Positions 35,017 through 47,446 are shown, counted from the stretch's first letter. The stretch: 64,000 bases of DNA from Rhizobium sp. P32RR-XVIII (GCF_012641395.1 NZ_JABAIH010000002.1:558001-622000); one strand, 5' to 3'. The notes: generated by a model not told the origin, from the sequence alone. Numbers and translations: made by a program.

Positions 35017-35516
35017 TCATCATCCTTTTGAACATTAACGATTCGAACACTCGAATCCGTTTACACGGGCGCGCAGCCTGCCAAGGCCGATTCCTTAGCC
35101 GTTTTTGCTGCAATGCCCAAGTTCAAGTTGGAACGCAGCGCGCAATTCGTCTAAAAGCCTTCAAAGAGCGCAGGAAGCCCGGGTTTCAAGGCGATCCGCC
35201 TAAGATTATTTCTTAACCGGCCTTGACGAAGCTGTGGGAAACCAGTAGTACCCGCGCCATCGGAACCCATGTGAGGCATGGCTGTCTGGAGCGTCGCGCT
35301 CTGGAGTTTTCCTCAAACAAGGTTCGAAACGCACGTTGAAGATATGATGCCTGCACGCATGACGCATGTCTTTTTTGCGTCCTCTGCCTCCAGTGGTCCA
35401 TCTGCGCAAGCGGATCGGGCCACATTTTGCGCATTGACGACAGCCGTGTGATCTTGCCGGAGACGGCGTGAGTTGCGCCCGCAAGGGTTCGAAAGATAAA
35501 CGTAAGGGATGGTTGA
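35017..35516. other. 500-bp intergenic region before rpsL
   Basis: There is no supported gene here. It holds the promoter region of the str operon and, at its left end, that of the small minus-strand gene. The leader of rpsL could be over 200 nt long and may be structured; no known riboswitch was recognised. Confidence 0.5.
35223..35251 (+). promoter_or_regulatory. Candidate promoter of the str operon
   Basis: TTGACG at 35223-35228, a 17-nt spacer, and TAGTAC at 35246-35251 give a fair vegetative promoter match about 265 bp before rpsL. Confidence 0.4.
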
Positions 35517-35888
35517 ATGCCTACCGTAAACCAGCTGATCCGCAAGCCTCGCCAGGCGAACGTAAAGCGTAACAAGGTTCCTGCGCTGCAGGAGAACCCG
35601 CAGAAGCGCGGCGTTTGCACCCGCGTCTACACCACGACGCCGAAGAAGCCGAACTCGGCTCTACGTAAGGTTGCCAAGATCCGCCTCACCAACGGCTTTG
35701 AAGTCATTGGTTACATCCCCGGCGAAGGTCACAACCTTCAGGAACACTCTGTCGTCATGATCCGTGGCGGCCGCGTCAAGGACCTTCCGGGTGTTCGTTA
35801 CCACATCATCCGCGGCGTTCTCGATACTCAGGGTGTCAAGAACCGCAAGCAGCGCCGTTCGAAGTACGGTGCGAAGCGTCCGAAGTAA
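35517..35888 (+). CDS. rpsL: Ribosomal protein S12
   Basis: 123 residues. [13 protein letters not shown] holds Lys43, and [13 protein letters not shown] holds Lys88, the two lysines whose changes give streptomycin resistance, so a sensitive wild-type state is predicted. S12 sits in the decoding centre. It is the first gene of the str operon (rpsL-rpsG-fusA-tuf). Confidence 0.99.
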   Translation: MPTVNQLIRKPRQANVKRNKVPALQENPQKRGVCTRVYTTTPKKPNSALRKVAKIRLTNGFEVIGYIPGEGHNLQEHSVVMIRGGRVKDLPGVRYHIIRGVLDTQGVKNRKQRRSKYGAKRPK

Positions 35889-35934
35889 TTCGGTTTTGGT
35901 TTTCCGGCGCTGCGCGAGGTTCTCCGCGTGATAA

Positions 35935-36435
<501 letters not shown>

Positions 36436-36465
36436 TCCCGAACGGGTATCGAAAGGCAGTCCACA

Positions 36466-38565
36466 ATGGCTCGCGAATATAAGATCGAAGACTACCGAAA
36501 TTTCGGTATCATGGCGCACATTGACGCCGGCAAGACCACGACCACCGAGCGTATTCTCTATTACACCGGCAAGTCGCACAAGATCGGTGAAGTTCACGAT
36601 GGCGCAGCCACCATGGACTGGATGGAGCAGGAGCAGGAGCGTGGCATCACGATCACCTCCGCTGCGACCACGACCTACTGGAAGGGCCGTGACGGCAAGA
36701 TGCGCCGCTTCAACATCATCGACACCCCCGGCCACGTCGACTTCACCATCGAAGTCGAGCGTTCGCTGCGCGTTCTCGACGGCGCGATTGCGCTCCTCGA
36801 CGCCAACGCCGGTGTTGAGCCGCAGACGGAGACCGTCTGGCGTCAGGCTGAGAAGTACAACGTTCCGCGTATGATCTTCTGCAACAAGATGGACAAGACC
36901 GGTGCGGACTTCTACCGCTCCGTCGAGATGATCAAGACTCGTCTCGGCGCAACGGCTGTCGTCATGCAGCTGCCGATCGGCGCAGAAAGCGACTTCAAGG
37001 GCGTTGTCGACCTGGTCGAGATGAACGCTCTCGTGTGGCGCGACGAGTCGCTTGGCGCACAGTGGGACGTCGTTGAAATTCCGGAAGACCTTAAGGCCAA
37101 GGCTGAGGAATATCGCGAAAAGCTGATCGAGACCGTTGTCGAGATCGACGAAGCCGCGATGGAAGCCTACCTCGAAGGCAACATGCCCGACAACGATCAA
37201 ATCCGCGCGCTCGTCCGCCGCGGCACGATCGACGTCAAGTTCCACCCGATGTTCTGCGGCACCGCCTTCAAGAACAAGGGCGTTCAGCCGCTTCTCGACG
37301 CGGTTGTCGACTACCTGCCGTCGCCGCTCGACATTCCGGCGATCAAGGGCATCGACTTCAAGACCGAAGCCGAAATCGAGCGCCACGCTGACGACAGCGA
37401 GCCGCTTTCCATGCTCGCGTTCAAGATCATGAACGACCCGTTCGTCGGCTCGCTGACCTTCGCGCGCATCTACTCCGGCAAGCTGGAAAAGGGCTCCTCG
37501 GTTCTGAACACGGTCAAGGACAAGCGCGAGCGCGTCGGCCGCATGCTGCAGATGCACTCGAACTCCCGTGAAGACATCGAAGAAGCCTTCGCAGGCGACA
37601 TCGTTGCTCTCGCCGGCCTGAAGGAAACCACCACGGGTGACACGCTTTGCGACCCGCTGAAGCCGGTTATCCTCGAGCGCATGGAGTTCCCGGAGCCGGT
37701 CATCCAGATCGCTATCGAGCCGAAGTCCAAGGGCGACCAGGAAAAGATGGGCCTCGCGCTCAACCGCCTGGCAGCCGAAGACCCGTCCTTCCGCGTGAAG
37801 ACGGACCAGGAATCCGGTCAGACGATCATCGCCGGCATGGGCGAACTGCACCTCGACATCATCGTCGACCGCATGCGTCGTGAGTTCAAGGTAGAAGCAA
37901 ACGTCGGCGCGCCGCAGGTTGCTTACCGCGAAACCATTACCCGCATGACCGAAGAAGATTACACGCACAAGAAGCAGACCGGTGGTACCGGCCAGTTCGC
38001 GCGCGTCAAGATCATCTTCGAACCGAACCCGGAAGGCGAAGACTTCAAGTTCGAATCGAAGATCGTCGGTGGTTCCGTTCCGAAGGAATACATCCCGGGC
38101 GTCCAGAAGGGCATCGAAAGCGTTCTGTCCTCCGGTCCGCTCGCTGGCTTCCCGATGCTGGGCGTCAAGGCGACGCTCATCGACGGTGCCTTCCACGACG
38201 TCGACTCGTCGGTTCTGGCGTTCGAAATCGCCTCGCGTGCTTGCTTCCGTGAAGCGGCCAAGAAGGCCGGCGCTCAGCTCCTCGAGCCGATGATGAGGGT
38301 CGAAGTCGTCACTCCGGAAGACTACGTCGGTGACGTTATCGGCGATCTCAACTCCCGCCGTGGTCAGATCCAGGGCCAGGAAAGCCGCGGTATCGCCGTA
38401 GTCATCAACGCCAACGTTCCGCTGGCGAACATGTTCAAGTACGTGGATAACCTGCGCTCCATGTCGCAGGGCCGTGCTCAGTACACGATGACCTTCGATC
38501 ACTACTCGCCGGTCCCGTCGAACGTCGCAACTGAAATCCAGGCAAAGTATTCCGGTCAGAAGTGA
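36466..38565 (+). CDS. fusA: Elongation factor G
   Basis: 699 residues, usual length. The GTPase motifs [24 protein letters not shown] and NKMDKTGAD are followed by domains II-V, including [14 protein letters not shown]. It drives ribosomal translocation. tuf copy 2 follows after 68 bp in the same operon. Confidence 0.99.
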   Translation: MAREYKIEDYRNFGIMAHIDAGKTTTTERILYYTGKSHKIGEVHDGAATMDWMEQEQERGITITSAATTTYWKGRDGKMRRFNIIDTPGHVDFTIEVERSLRVLDGAIALLDANAGVEPQTETVWRQAEKYNVPRMIFCNKMDKTGADFYRSVEMIKTRLGATAVVMQLPIGAESDFKGVVDLVEMNALVWRDESLGAQWDVVEIPEDLKAKAEEYREKLIETVVEIDEAAMEAYLEGNMPDNDQIRALVRRGTIDVKFHPMFCGTAFKNKGVQPLLDAVVDYLPSPLDIPAIKGIDFKTEAEIERHADDSEPLSMLAFKIMNDPFVGSLTFARIYSGKLEKGSSVLNTVKDKRERVGRMLQMHSNSREDIEEAFAGDIVALAGLKETTTGDTLCDPLKPVILERMEFPEPVIQIAIEPKSKGDQEKMGLALNRLAAEDPSFRVKTDQESGQTIIAGMGELHLDIIVDRMRREFKVEANVGAPQVAYRETITRMTEEDYTHKKQTGGTGQFARVKIIFEPNPEGEDFKFESKIVGGSVPKEYIPGVQKGIESVLSSGPLAGFPMLGVKATLIDGAFHDVDSSVLAFEIASRACFREAAKKAGAQLLEPMMRVEVVTPEDYVGDVIGDLNSRRGQIQGQESRGIAVVINANVPLANMFKYVDNLRSMSQGRAQYTMTFDHYSPVPSNVATEIQAKYSGQK

Positions 38566-38633
38566 CCGGAATACCAATTGACCGATAACAAGAATTAGAT
38601 CCCTTCGGGGACTAGCAAAATGGAGAGCCGAAA

Positions 38634-39809
38634 ATGGCAAAGAGTAAGTTTGAGCGCAACAAGCCGCACGTTAACATCGGCACGATCGGCCACGTTGACC
38701 ACGGCAAGACGTCTCTGACGGCAGCGATCACCAAGTATTTCGGCGAGTTCAAGGCATACGACCAGATCGACGCAGCTCCGGAAGAAAAGGCCCGCGGCAT
38801 CACCATTTCGACGGCGCACGTCGAATACGAGACGGCCAACCGCCATTATGCTCACGTCGACTGCCCCGGCCACGCCGACTACGTTAAGAACATGATCACC
38901 GGTGCCGCACAGATGGACGGCGCGATCCTGGTGTGCTCGGCCGCCGACGGCCCGATGCCGCAGACCCGCGAGCACATCCTGCTCGCTCGTCAGGTCGGCG
39001 TTCCTGCGATCGTCGTGTTCCTCAACAAGGTCGACCAGGTTGACGACGCCGAGCTTCTCGAACTCGTCGAGCTCGAAGTGCGCGAACTGCTGTCGTCCTA
39101 CGACTTCCCGGGCGACGACATCCCGGTCGTCAAGGGTTCGGCTCTTGCCGCTCTCGAAGACAGCGACAAGAAGATCGGCGAAGACGCGATCCGCGAGCTG
39201 ATGGCTCAGGTCGACGCCTACATCCCGACGCCTGAGCGTCCGATCGACCAGCCGTTCCTGATGCCGATCGAAGACGTGTTCTCGATCTCCGGCCGCGGTA
39301 CGGTTGTCACCGGCCGCGTCGAGCGTGGCATCGTCAAGGTTGGCGAAGAAGTCGAGATCGTCGGCATCCGCCCGACCTCGAAGACGACGGTGACCGGCGT
39401 TGAAATGTTCCGCAAGCTGCTCGACCAGGGCCAGGCCGGCGACAACATCGGCGCGCTGATCCGCGGTGTGAACCGTGACGGCGTCGAGCGTGGCCAGATC
39501 CTGTGCAAGCCGGGTTCGGTGAAGCCGCACAAGAAGTTCAAGGCCGAAGCCTACATCCTGACGAAGGAAGAAGGCGGCCGTCATACGCCGTTCTTCACCA
39601 ACTACCGTCCGCAGTTCTACTTCCGCACGACTGACGTGACGGGCATCGTCACGCTGCCGGAAGGCACGGAAATGGTCATGCCGGGCGACAACGTCACGGT
39701 TGACGTCGAACTGATCGTTCCGATCGCCATGGAAGAAAAGCTGCGCTTCGCCATCCGCGAAGGCGGCCGTACCGTCGGCGCCGGCATCGTCGCAAGCATC
39801 GTAGAATAA
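38634..39809 (+). CDS. tuf: Elongation factor Tu, copy 2
   Basis: 391 residues, identical in sequence to copy 1 at 19765-20940. It is the last gene of the str operon. The central 740 bp or so of DNA is identical between copies, while silent differences cluster in the first 390 bp and the last 50 bp, which suggests gene conversion. Confidence 0.99.
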   Translation: MAKSKFERNKPHVNIGTIGHVDHGKTSLTAAITKYFGEFKAYDQIDAAPEEKARGITISTAHVEYETANRHYAHVDCPGHADYVKNMITGAAQMDGAILVCSAADGPMPQTREHILLARQVGVPAIVVFLNKVDQVDDAELLELVELEVRELLSSYDFPGDDIPVVKGSALAALEDSDKKIGEDAIRELMAQVDAYIPTPERPIDQPFLMPIEDVFSISGRGTVVTGRVERGIVKVGEEVEIVGIRPTSKTTVTGVEMFRKLLDQGQAGDNIGALIRGVNRDGVERGQILCKPGSVKPHKKFKAEAYILTKEEGGRHTPFFTNYRPQFYFRTTDVTGIVTLPEGTEMVMPGDNVTVDVELIVPIAMEEKLRFAIREGGRTVGAGIVASIVE

Positions 39810-40117
39810 TGGAATTCGGCGCAGACCTGGTCTGCGCCGATTGCATGGAAATCTTTTAAGCAAGCGGCGGATAGCCGCTTGCTTATGACATAAAAATGTA
39901 GCAAATGGCGCGCGAGCGCGATTTGCGCCCTGCTTCGTTCACTGAAGCGGGGGAATACAACGAACAATAAGGTGGCCGTAAGGCCTGAAGACTGGATAGG
40001 GATACCGCATTCCGGTGTCCCTCTCGATCTTTGAAACCGGTGGTCCGCCTTAGGAAAAAGAACAACCCGTGTCCTGCCTGACAGGCACGTGGGAAACAAA
40101 GACAAGGATAACGTCGA
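39810..40117. other. Leader of the S10 operon with two hairpins
   Basis: 308 bp without a gene. A hairpin at 39816-39840 (TCGGCGCAGACC with GGTCTGCGCCGA) and a perfect 11-bp one at 39858-39884 (AAGCAAGCGGC with GCCGCTTGCTT) follow tuf. Neither has a clear T-tract. The rest precedes rpsJ and is the expected place for an S10-operon promoter and L4-type control, neither of which I can demonstrate. Confidence 0.5.
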
Positions 40118-40426
40118 ATGAACGGCCAAAATATCCGCATTCGCCTGAAGGCGTTCGATCACCGAATTCTCGATGCTTCCACGCGCGAGATTGTGTCGAC
40201 GGCGAAGCGCACCGGAGCTAGTGTCCGGGGCCCCGTTCCGCTTCCGACCCGCATCGAGAAGTTTACGGTCAACCGGTCCCCGCACATCGACAAGAAGAGC
40301 CGCGAGCAGTTCGAGATGCGCACGCATAAGCGCCTCCTCGACATCGTAGACCCGACCCCGCAGACGGTAGACGCGCTGATGAAGCTCGATCTCGCCGCCG
40401 GTGTCGATGTTGAGATCAAGCTCTGA
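40118..40426 (+). CDS. rpsJ: Ribosomal protein S10
   Basis: 102 residues. [20 protein letters not shown] and [20 protein letters not shown] are the conserved ends. Besides its 30S role it joins NusB in antitermination and binds NusG. It is the first gene of the S10 operon. Confidence 0.99.
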   Translation: MNGQNIRIRLKAFDHRILDASTREIVSTAKRTGASVRGPVPLPTRIEKFTVNRSPHIDKKSREQFEMRTHKRLLDIVDPTPQTVDALMKLDLAAGVDVEIKL

Positions 40427-40460
40427 GCTTTGCTCGAGCGGATTTGGAAGGATTGAACCG

Positions 40461-41102
40461 ATGCGTTCAGGTGTGATTGCACAGAAGGTGGGCATGACCC
40501 GCGTCTATAACGACGCAGGTGAACATGTTCCGGTAACGGTACTGCGTATGGACGGCTGCCAGGTCGTCGCGACGCGCACTGTAGAAAAGAATGGCTATAC
40601 CGCAGTTCAGCTCGGTGCTGGCCAGGCGAAGGTTAAGAACACGTCCAAGGCGATGCGCGGCAACTTTGCCGTTGCCAACGTCGAGCCGAAGGCCAAGCTC
40701 CAGGAATTCCGCGTTTCGGAAGACAACCTGCTTGAAATTGGGACCGAGCTCAAGGCTGGTCACTTCGCAGCAGGTCAGCTCGTCGACGTGACGGGCACGA
40801 CCATCGGTAAGGGCTTTGCCGGCGCCATGAAGCGCCACGGCTTCGGCGGTCTGCGCGCTACGCACGGTGTGTCTGTTTCGCACCGCTCGCATGGTTCGAC
40901 GGGTTCGCGTCAGGATCCAGGTAAGGTTTTCAAGAACAAGAAGATGGCTGGTCACATGGGCCAGACGCGCGTAACGACCCAGAACCTGGAAGTGGTTTCG
41001 ACCGATGAAGATCGCGGTCTGATCCTGATCAAGGGTGCAGTACCCGGTTCCAAGGGTGCCTGGATCATCGTGCGCGATGCCGTCAAGTCGGCAGCGAAGT
41101 AA
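40461..41102 (+). CDS. rplC: Ribosomal protein L3
   Basis: ATG 40461 with AAGGAT upstream gives 213 residues. [20 protein letters not shown] and the loop [20 protein letters not shown] near the peptidyl-transferase centre are conserved. The gene starts 34 nt after rpsJ and ends 13 nt before rplD. Confidence 0.98.
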   Translation: MRSGVIAQKVGMTRVYNDAGEHVPVTVLRMDGCQVVATRTVEKNGYTAVQLGAGQAKVKNTSKAMRGNFAVANVEPKAKLQEFRVSEDNLLEIGTELKAGHFAAGQLVDVTGTTIGKGFAGAMKRHGFGGLRATHGVSVSHRSHGSTGSRQDPGKVFKNKKMAGHMGQTRVTTQNLEVVSTDEDRGLILIKGAVPGSKGAWIIVRDAVKSAAK

Positions 41103-41115
41103 GGGAGCCGGACCA

Positions 41116-41736
41116 ATGGAATTCAACGTCAAGACCCTCGAGGGAAAAGACGCAGGGAAGGTTTCTCTCTCTGACGCGATTTTCGGCCTCGAGCCCCGCC
41201 AGGACATTCTCGCCCGCGTCATCCGCTGGCAGCTTGCCAAGAAGCAGCAGGGCACGCACCAGGCAAAGGGCCGCGCAGACGTCGCGCGCACCGGCGCCAA
41301 GATGTACAAGCAGAAGGGTACCGGCCGCGCTCGTCACCATTCGGCTCGCGCTCCGCAGTTCCGCGGCGGTGGTAAGGCTCACGGACCTGTCGCCCGCAGC
41401 CACGAGCATGACCTTCCCAAGAAGGTTCGCGCGCTCGGCCTGCGTCACGCTCTGTCGGCAAAGCTGAAGGCCGATGATGTCATCATCATCGACAACCTCG
41501 TTGCTACAGAAGCAAAGACCAAGGCTCTGGCCGCGACTTTCGAGACGCTCGGCCTGACCAATGCGCTCTTCATCGGCGGCGCTGAGCTCGACGGCAACTT
41601 CAAGCTCGCTGCGCAGAACATCCCGAACATCGATGTTCTGCCGATCCAGGGCATCAACGTTTACGACATCGTGCGCCGCGGCAAGCTCGTGCTTTCCAAG
41701 GCTGCCGTTGAAGCTCTAGAGGAGCGTTTCAAGTGA
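41116..41736 (+). CDS. rplD: Ribosomal protein L4
   Basis: 206 residues from ATG 41116 ([18 protein letters not shown]). The tunnel loop [20 protein letters not shown], where macrolide-resistance changes occur, is unaltered. L4 is the classical autoregulator of the S10 operon in gammaproteobacteria. It overlaps rplW by 4 nt. Confidence 0.98.
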   Translation: MEFNVKTLEGKDAGKVSLSDAIFGLEPRQDILARVIRWQLAKKQQGTHQAKGRADVARTGAKMYKQKGTGRARHHSARAPQFRGGGKAHGPVARSHEHDLPKKVRALGLRHALSAKLKADDVIIIDNLVATEAKTKALAATFETLGLTNALFIGGAELDGNFKLAAQNIPNIDVLPIQGINVYDIVRRGKLVLSKAAVEALEERFK

Positions 41737-42026
41737 CCGATCTTCGCCACTACGATGTGATCGTCTCGCCGGCGATCACCGAAAAGTCCACTCTGGTATC
41801 GGAAAACAACCAGGTTGTTTTCAATGTCGCCAAGGCGGCCACGAAGCCGGAAATCAAGGCTGCAGTCGAGGCGCTCTTCGGCGTCAAGGTCACGGCCGTC
41901 AACACTCTGCTCCGCAAGGGCAAGACCAAGCGTTTCCGCGGTTTTGTCGGCAAGCAGAAGGACGTGAAGAAGGCTGTCGTGACGCTGGCTGAAGGCCAGA
42001 CGATCGACGTCTCCACCGGTCTCTGA
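41733..42026 (+). CDS. rplW: Ribosomal protein L23
   Basis: 97 residues, with a GTG start inside the GTGA overlap with rpl[21 protein letters not shown] and [20 protein letters not shown] are conserved. L23 lies at the tunnel exit and docks trigger factor and SRP. Confidence 0.98.
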   Translation: MTDLRHYDVIVSPAITEKSTLVSENNQVVFNVAKAATKPEIKAAVEALFGVKVTAVNTLLRKGKTKRFRGFVGKQKDVKKAVVTLAEGQTIDVSTGL

Positions 42027-42037
42027 GGATTAAAAAA

Positions 42038-42874
42038 ATGGCATTGAAAACATTCAATCCGACGACCCCGAGCCAGCGCCAGCTGGTCATCGTCGACCGC
42101 TCCTCGCTCTACAAGGGCAAGCCGGTCAAGACGCTGACGGAAGGTCTGACCAAGAGCGGCGGTCGTAACAACCTCGGCCGCATCACCGCCCGCTTCATCG
42201 GCGGCGGTCACAAGCGCACTTATCGTCTGGTCGACTTCAAGCGTCGCAAGTTCGATCTGGAAGGCACCGTGGAGCGTATCGAATACGATCCGAACCGCAC
42301 GGCTTTCATCGCGCTGGTGACTTATGCTGACGGTGAGAAGGCTTATATCCTCGCCCCGCAGCGCCTCGCTGCCGGCGACAAGGTCATCGCTTCGGAAAAG
42401 GCTGTCGACGTAAAGCCCGGCAACACCATGCCGCTGCAGTTCATCCCGGTCGGCACCATCATCCACAACGTGGAAATGAAGCCGGGCAAGGGTGGTCAGA
42501 TCGCACGTTCGGCTGGCGGTTACGCACAGCTCGTCGGCCGCGATGCCGGCATGGCGATCCTTCGCCTGAATTCCGGCGAACAGCGCCTCGTTCATGGCTC
42601 CTGCCTTGCTTCGATCGGCGCCGTTTCCAACCCTGACCATGCCAACATCAACGACGGCAAGGCCGGTCGTACGGTTTGGCGCGGCAAGCGTCCGCATAAC
42701 CGCGGTGTCGTCATGAACCCGGTCGACCATCCGCACGGCGGTGGTGAAGGCCGCACCTCGGGTGGCCGTCATCCGGTTACCCCGTGGGGCAAGCCGACCA
42801 AGGGCAAGCGCACCCGGTCGAACAAGTCGACCGACAAGATGATCATGCGCTCGCGTCATCAGCGTAAGAAGTAA
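42038..42874 (+). CDS. rplB: Ribosomal protein L2
   Basis: 278 residues with the strongly conserved C-terminal [20 protein letters not shown], whose histidine lies near the peptidyl-transferase centre. It bridges the two subunits. Confidence 0.99.
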   Translation: MALKTFNPTTPSQRQLVIVDRSSLYKGKPVKTLTEGLTKSGGRNNLGRITARFIGGGHKRTYRLVDFKRRKFDLEGTVERIEYDPNRTAFIALVTYADGEKAYILAPQRLAAGDKVIASEKAVDVKPGNTMPLQFIPVGTIIHNVEMKPGKGGQIARSAGGYAQLVGRDAGMAILRLNSGEQRLVHGSCLASIGAVSNPDHANINDGKAGRTVWRGKRPHNRGVVMNPVDHPHGGGEGRTSGGRHPVTPWGKPTKGKRTRSNKSTDKMIMRSRHQRKK

Positions 42875-42889
42875 GAGAGGAAGTCTCCA

Positions 42890-43168
42890 ATGGCTCGTTC
42901 AGTATGGAAAGGTCCGTTCGTTGACGGCTATCTTCTCAAGAAGGCTGAGAAGGTTCGTGAAGGCGGACGTGCAGAAGTAATCAAGATCTGGAGCCGTCGC
43001 TCCACGATCCTGCCGCAGTTCGTGGGTCTGACCTTCGGCGTCTACAACGGCAGCAAGCATATTCCGGTCAGCGTCAATGAAGACATGGTCGGCCACAAGT
43101 TCGGTGAATTCTCTCCGACCCGGACCTACTACGGTCACGGTGCGGACAAGAAGGCAAAGAGGAAGTAA
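42890..43168 (+). CDS. rpsS: Ribosomal protein S19
   Basis: 92 residues. [19 protein letters not shown] and [20 protein letters not shown] are conserved. S19 lies in the head of the 30S subunit with S13. Only 2 nt separate it from rplV. Confidence 0.98.
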   Translation: MARSVWKGPFVDGYLLKKAEKVREGGRAEVIKIWSRRSTILPQFVGLTFGVYNGSKHIPVSVNEDMVGHKFGEFSPTRTYYGHGADKKAKRK

Positions 43169-43170
43169 CA

Positions 43171-43560
43171 ATGGGCAAGGCAAAAGCCGAACGCCGGCTG
43201 AAGGACAACGAGGCGCAAGCAGTCGCCCGCACGCTCCGCGTCAGCCCACAGAAGCTCAACCTGGTTGCTGCGGCCATCCGCGGCAAGAAGGTTGACCGTG
43301 CACTCGCTGAGCTGGAATTCTCCCGCAAGCGCATCGCAGGCGCCGTCAAGAAGACGCTGGAATCCGCGATCGCCAACGCTGAGAACAACCACGATCTCGA
43401 CGTTGACGCGCTGGTCGTCGCAGAAGCCTACGTTGGCAAGTCGATCGTCATGAAGCGTTTCCACGCTCGTGGCCGCGGCCGGGCATCTCGCATCGAGAAG
43501 CCGTTCGCGCACCTGACGATTGTTGTCCGCGAAGTGCAGGCACAAGAGGAGGCCGCATAA
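43171..43560 (+). CDS. rplV: Ribosomal protein L22
   Basis: 129 residues. [20 protein letters not shown] and the tunnel hairpin [20 protein letters not shown] are intact. Its stop overlaps the rpsC start (TAATG). Confidence 0.98.
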   Translation: MGKAKAERRLKDNEAQAVARTLRVSPQKLNLVAAAIRGKKVDRALAELEFSRKRIAGAVKKTLESAIANAENNHDLDVDALVVAEAYVGKSIVMKRFHARGRGRASRIEKPFAHLTIVVREVQAQEEAA

Positions 43561-44279
43561 TGGGTCAGAAAATCAATCCAATCGGTTTCCGTCTTGGCAT
43601 CAACCGTACCTGGGATAGCCGCTGGTTCGCGGACAATGCCGAGTACGGTCAGCTGCTGCACGAAGACCTGAAGATGCGCAAGTTCGTCATGAGCGAACTG
43701 AAGCAGGCTGGTATCGCAAAGGTCGTCATCGAGCGTCCGCACAAGAAGTGCCGCGTCACGATCCACTCGGCTCGCCCGGGTCTGATCATCGGCAAGAAGG
43801 GTGCAGACATCGACAAGCTCCGCAAGAAGCTGTCGGACATGACGAGCTCCGAAACGCACCTCAACATCGTTGAAGTACGCAAGCCGGAAGTCGACGCGAC
43901 GCTCGTCGCACAGTCGATCGCCCAGCAGCTCGAACGCCGCGTGGCTTTCCGCCGCGCCATGAAGCGCGCTGTTCAGTCTGCAATGCGTCTTGGCGCCGAA
44001 GGCATCAAGATCACCTGCGCAGGCCGTCTCGGCGGTGCGGAAATCGCTCGTACCGAATGGTACCGCGAAGGCCGCGTTCCGCTGCACACCCTGCGTGCGG
44101 ACATCGATTACGGTACGGCTGAAGCTGAAACCGCATTCGGCATCTGCGGCATCAAGGTCTGGATCTTCAAGGGCGAAATCCTTGAGCACGATCCGATGGC
44201 CTCCGAGCGCCGCGCACTCGAGGGTGACGCTCAGGGTCCGGCAAGCCGCGACCGCGATCGTCGCCGCGACAACGCTTGA
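43560..44279 (+). CDS. rpsC: Ribosomal protein S3
   Basis: 239 residues. The KH domain contains [20 protein letters not shown] and the C-terminal domain [21 protein letters not shown]3 lines the mRNA entry tunnel and has helicase activity there. rplP follows after 36 bp. Confidence 0.98.
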   Translation: MGQKINPIGFRLGINRTWDSRWFADNAEYGQLLHEDLKMRKFVMSELKQAGIAKVVIERPHKKCRVTIHSARPGLIIGKKGADIDKLRKKLSDMTSSETHLNIVEVRKPEVDATLVAQSIAQQLERRVAFRRAMKRAVQSAMRLGAEGIKITCAGRLGGAEIARTEWYREGRVPLHTLRADIDYGTAEAETAFGICGIKVWIFKGEILEHDPMASERRALEGDAQGPASRDRDRRRDNA

Positions 44280-44315
44280 TAGCGTTGGTGGCAAAGAAGT
44301 TCGGAGAATAAGAAA

Positions 44316-44729
44316 ATGTTGCAGCCAAAGCGTACCAAGTACCGCAAGCAATTCAAGGGCCGCATCAAGGGCGTCGCCAAGGGTGGTTCCGACCTCGCCT
44401 TCGGCGAATTCGGCCTGAAGGCTCAGGAGCCCAACCGCGTCAATGCACGCGAGATCGAAGCGGCCCGCCGCGCGATCACGCGCTACATGAAGCGTGCCGG
44501 CCGTGTATGGATCCGCGTGTTCCCGGATGTTCCGGTAACCGCAAAGCCGACCGAAGTCCGCATGGGTAAGGGTAAGGGCTCCGTTGAATACTGGGCATGC
44601 AAGGTCAAGCCCGGCCGTATGATGTTCGAGATCGACGGCGTCAGCGAAGAGATCGCCCGCGAGGCGCTGCGCCTCGGCTCCGCCAAGCTCTCGGTCAAGA
44701 CGCGCTTCGTTCAGCGCATTGCAGAGTAA
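44316..44729 (+). CDS. rplP: Ribosomal protein L16
   Basis: 137 residues. [16 protein letters not shown] and [20 protein letters not shown] are conserved. It contacts the A-site tRNA and the base of the L7/L12 stalk. Confidence 0.98.
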   Translation: MLQPKRTKYRKQFKGRIKGVAKGGSDLAFGEFGLKAQEPNRVNAREIEAARRAITRYMKRAGRVWIRVFPDVPVTAKPTEVRMGKGKGSVEYWACKVKPGRMMFEIDGVSEEIAREALRLGSAKLSVKTRFVQRIAE

Positions 44730-44739
44730 GGAGAGGCAG

Positions 44740-44940
44740 ATGAAAGCCGAAGAAGTCCGCGGCCTCACGGCCGATCAGCTCAAGGACAAGCTTGCCGACC
44801 TCAAGAAGGAGCAGTTCAACCTGCGCTTCCAGAAGGCGACCGGCCAGCTCGAAAAGTCCTCGCGCATCAACGAAGTTCGCAAGGACATCGCCCGCGTGAA
44901 AACCATTGCCCGCCAGAAGGCGGCAGAAGCAAAGGCGTAA
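44740..44940 (+). CDS. rpmC: Ribosomal protein L29
   Basis: 66 residues from ATG 44740 (AAGGAGAGG upstream). It has the two-helix L29 form with [20 protein letters not shown]. It sits at the tunnel exit next to L23. Confidence 0.97.
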   Translation: MKAEEVRGLTADQLKDKLADLKKEQFNLRFQKATGQLEKSSRINEVRKDIARVKTIARQKAAEAKA

Positions 44941-44952
44941 AGGAAGAAAAAA

Positions 44953-45192
44953 ATGCCGAAGCGCATTCTGCAGGGCGTCGTCGTTGGCGACAAGAACGAG
45001 AAGACTGTCGTAGTTCGCGTTGAGCGCCGTTTCGCTCACCCGCTGCTTCAGAAGACCGTTCGTCGTTCCAAGAAGTACAAGGCCCACGACGAAAACAACC
45101 AGTACAAGATCGGCGATACCGTTTCCATCGAGGAATGCGCACCGATCTCCAAGGACAAGCGCTGGACGGTCGTTTCCGCCCAGGGCAAGTAA
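44953..45192 (+). CDS. rpsQ: Ribosomal protein S17
   Basis: 79 residues. [20 protein letters not shown] and the OB-fold segment [20 protein letters not shown] are conserved. It binds 16S rRNA early in assembly. It is the last gene of the S10 block; a hairpin and 264 bp follow before rplN. Confidence 0.98.
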   Translation: MPKRILQGVVVGDKNEKTVVVRVERRFAHPLLQKTVRRSKKYKAHDENNQYKIGDTVSIEECAPISKDKRWTVVSAQGK

Positions 45193-45200
45193 GAGATTTT

Positions 45201-45225
45201 TGTGCGAGGCCTTGCGTCTCGCACA
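45201..45225 (+). terminator. Hairpin ending the S10 block
   Basis: TGTGCGAG (45201-45208) pairs with CTCGCACA (45218-45225) around a 9-nt loop. The tail is only GATTT, so termination may be partial. Confidence 0.5.
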
Positions 45226-45456
45226 GATTTCTGTATGAAGCAGCGTCGGAACGCTCGAATGCCGGGCGTTCTTTTGCTTTGAGCGCACGGAAGGTCCCGT
45301 CGGGAAACCACCTTGGCACGATTTTTCCCGCGCTATTCAAGCTATTGCCGCATCTGTGCCCGTTCGTGAGACGGGTTCGGGCGGCTGACAATTTTCATAT
45401 GCCGGGGTAGGGGGTGCAAACCCAACCATTCCGGTAAAACAAGAAGGCGACCTGAT

Positions 45457-45825
45457 ATGATTCAGATGCAAACAAACCTCGACGTCGCGGATAATTCCGG
45501 CGCGCGTCGTGTCATGTGCATCAAGGTGCTGGGCGGCTCGAAGCGCAAGTATGCCTCGATCGGCGACGTTATCGTCGTTTCGATCAAGGAAGCGATCCCG
45601 CGCGGCCGCGTGAAGAAGGGTGACGTGATGAAGGCGGTGGTCGTTCGTACCGCCAAGGAAATCCGTCGCGTTGATGGCAGCATCATCCGCTTCGACACCA
45701 ATGCAGCAGTCCTCATCGACAACAAGAAAGAGCCGATCGGCACCCGTATCTTCGGACCGGTTCCGCGCGAACTTCGCGCCAAGAACCACATGAAGATCAT
45801 CTCGCTGGCTCCCGAAGTACTGTAA
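45457..45825 (+). CDS. rplN: Ribosomal protein L14
   Basis: 122 residues. [20 protein letters not shown] and [14 protein letters not shown] are conserved. It lies at the subunit interface. It is the first gene of the spc block and has its own 264-bp upstream region. Confidence 0.99.
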   Translation: MIQMQTNLDVADNSGARRVMCIKVLGGSKRKYASIGDVIVVSIKEAIPRGRVKKGDVMKAVVVRTAKEIRRVDGSIIRFDTNAAVLIDNKKEPIGTRIFGPVPRELRAKNHMKIISLAPEVL

Positions 45826-45837
45826 GGAGCGGGAACG

Positions 45838-46140
45838 ATGCAGAAGATTCGTAAGGGCGACAAAGTCGTCATGCTCGCAGGCAAGGACAAGGGCCGTACC
45901 GGCGAAGTCCTCCAGGTTCTGCCTAAGGAAGATCGTGCGGTTGTCCGCGGCATCAACGTCGTAAAGCGCCATCAGCGCCAGACGCAGAGCCAGGAAGCCG
46001 GCATCATCAGCAAGGAAGCCTCGGTCCACCTCTCCAACGTTGCGATCGTCGACAAGGACGGCAAGCCGACCCGCGTCGGTTTCAAGGTTGTTGACGGCAA
46101 GAAGGTCCGTGTGGCCAAGCGTTCCGGTGAGGTGATCTGA
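45838..46140 (+). CDS. rplX: Ribosomal protein L24
   Basis: 100 residues with the KOW motif [20 protein letters not shown]. It is an assembly-initiating protein of the 50S subunit. The stop overlaps the rplE start (TGATG). Confidence 0.98.
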   Translation: MQKIRKGDKVVMLAGKDKGRTGEVLQVLPKEDRAVVRGINVVKRHQRQTQSQEAGIISKEASVHLSNVAIVDKDGKPTRVGFKVVDGKKVRVAKRSGEVI

Positions 46141-46697
46141 TGGCTGAGGCAAAGTACGAGCCGCGGCTCAAGAAGGAATATGTCGAGCGTATCCGTAAGG
46201 CTATGCAGGAGAAGTTCTCCTATGCCAACGAGATGATGATTCCGAAGCTCGACAAGATCGTAATCAACATGGGTGTTGGTGAAGCGACGGCTGATTCGAA
46301 GAAGCCGACTGTTGCTGCAGCCGACCTGGCCGCTATCGCTGGCCAGAAGCCGGTCATCACCCGTGCACGCAACTCCATCGCTGGCTTCAAGGTCCGCGAG
46401 CAGATGCCGATCGGCGCAAAGGTCACCCTGCGCGGCGCTCGCATGTACGAGTTCCTGGACCGCCTCGTGAACATCGCGCTCCCGCGCGTTCGCGACTTCC
46501 GCGGCCTGAACCCGAAAAGCTTTGACGGCCGTGGCAACTTCGCCATGGGCATCAAAGAGCACATTGTGTTCCCTGAGATCAACTACGACAAGGTTGATCA
46601 GATGTGGGGCATGGACATCATCGTTTGCACGACGGCAACGAAGGACGACGAAGCACGGGCTCTGCTGACAGAGTTCAACTTCCCGTTCCGTCAGTAA
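46140..46697 (+). CDS. rplE: Ribosomal protein L5
   Basis: 185 residues. [32 protein letters not shown] and [20 protein letters not shown] are conserved. It binds 5S rRNA and contacts P-site tRNA. Confidence 0.99.
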   Translation: MAEAKYEPRLKKEYVERIRKAMQEKFSYANEMMIPKLDKIVINMGVGEATADSKKPTVAAADLAAIAGQKPVITRARNSIAGFKVREQMPIGAKVTLRGARMYEFLDRLVNIALPRVRDFRGLNPKSFDGRGNFAMGIKEHIVFPEINYDKVDQMWGMDIIVCTTATKDDEARALLTEFNFPFRQ

Positions 46698-46729
46698 CCG
46701 TAACGACGAGCGTAGAAAAGGAACCGCAC

Positions 46730-47035
46730 ATGGCGAAGACAAGCGCAGTTGAAAAGAACAAGCGCCGCCGTAATACGGTCGCAAACCAGGCTGCCAAGCG
46801 CGCAGCTCTGAAGGCGATCATCATGAACCAGGCTCTTCCGATCGAAGAGCGGTTCAAGGCCTCGATCAAGCTGGCATCCCTGCCGCGCGATGGATCCAAG
46901 ACCCGCATTCGCAACCGTTGCGAAGTATCGGGCCGTCCGCGCGCATACTACCGCAAACTGCGCATGTCGCGTATCGCGCTGCGTGAACTCGGCAATCTCG
47001 GCAAGGTGCCGGGCATCGTCAAGTCGAGCTGGTAA
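46730..47035 (+). CDS. rpsN: Ribosomal protein S14 (zinc-independent form)
   Basis: 101 residues from ATG 46730. [20 protein letters not shown] is conserved. Only one cysteine is present, so this is the long C- form that needs no zinc. Confidence 0.98.
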   Translation: MAKTSAVEKNKRRRNTVANQAAKRAALKAIIMNQALPIEERFKASIKLASLPRDGSKTRIRNRCEVSGRPRAYYRKLRMSRIALRELGNLGKVPGIVKSSW

Positions 47036-47047
47036 GGAGCAGGTTAG

Positions 47048-47446
47048 ATGACAATGACTGATCCGTTGGGCGATATGCTCACTCGCATCCGCAACGGCGC
47101 TTCTCGCCGCAAGTCGTCGGTCTCGACGCCTGCTTCGAAGCTCCGTGCACGCGTTCTCGATGTTCTGCAGTCCGAAGGCTACATCCGTGGCTATTCCGTT
47201 GTCGATTTCGGCAATGGCAAGTCGGAGCTCAGCATCGAGCTGAAGTACTACGAAGGCGCATCGGTGATCCGTGAGATCGGCCGTGTGTCCAAGCCGGGCC
47301 GCCGGGTTTATGTCTCGGTCAAGTCCATTCCGCAGGTCGCGAACGGCCTCGGCATCACCATCCTTTCGACCCCGAAGGGCGTGATGGCCGATCACCAGGC
47401 TCGCGAACAGAACGTTGGTGGCGAGGTTCTTTGCTCGGTCTTCTAA
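47048..47446 (+). CDS. rpsH: Ribosomal protein S8
   Basis: 132 residues, with AAGGAG upstream. [20 protein letters not shown] and [20 protein letters not shown] are conserved. In E. coli S8 represses the spc operon; no such site was looked for in detail here. A start two codons later is possible. Confidence 0.98.
   Translation: MTMTDPLGDMLTRIRNGASRRKSSVSTPASKLRARVLDVLQSEGYIRGYSVVDFGNGKSELSIELKYYEGASVIREIGRVSKPGRRVYVSVKSIPQVANGLGITILSTPKGVMADHQAREQNVGGEVLCSVF

Noticed and set aside
45193..45456. Spacer between rpsQ and rplN as a lost or hidden ribosomal gene
   Set aside because: The usual neighbours rpsQ and rplN are both present and nothing is missing in between; no supported frame is there.
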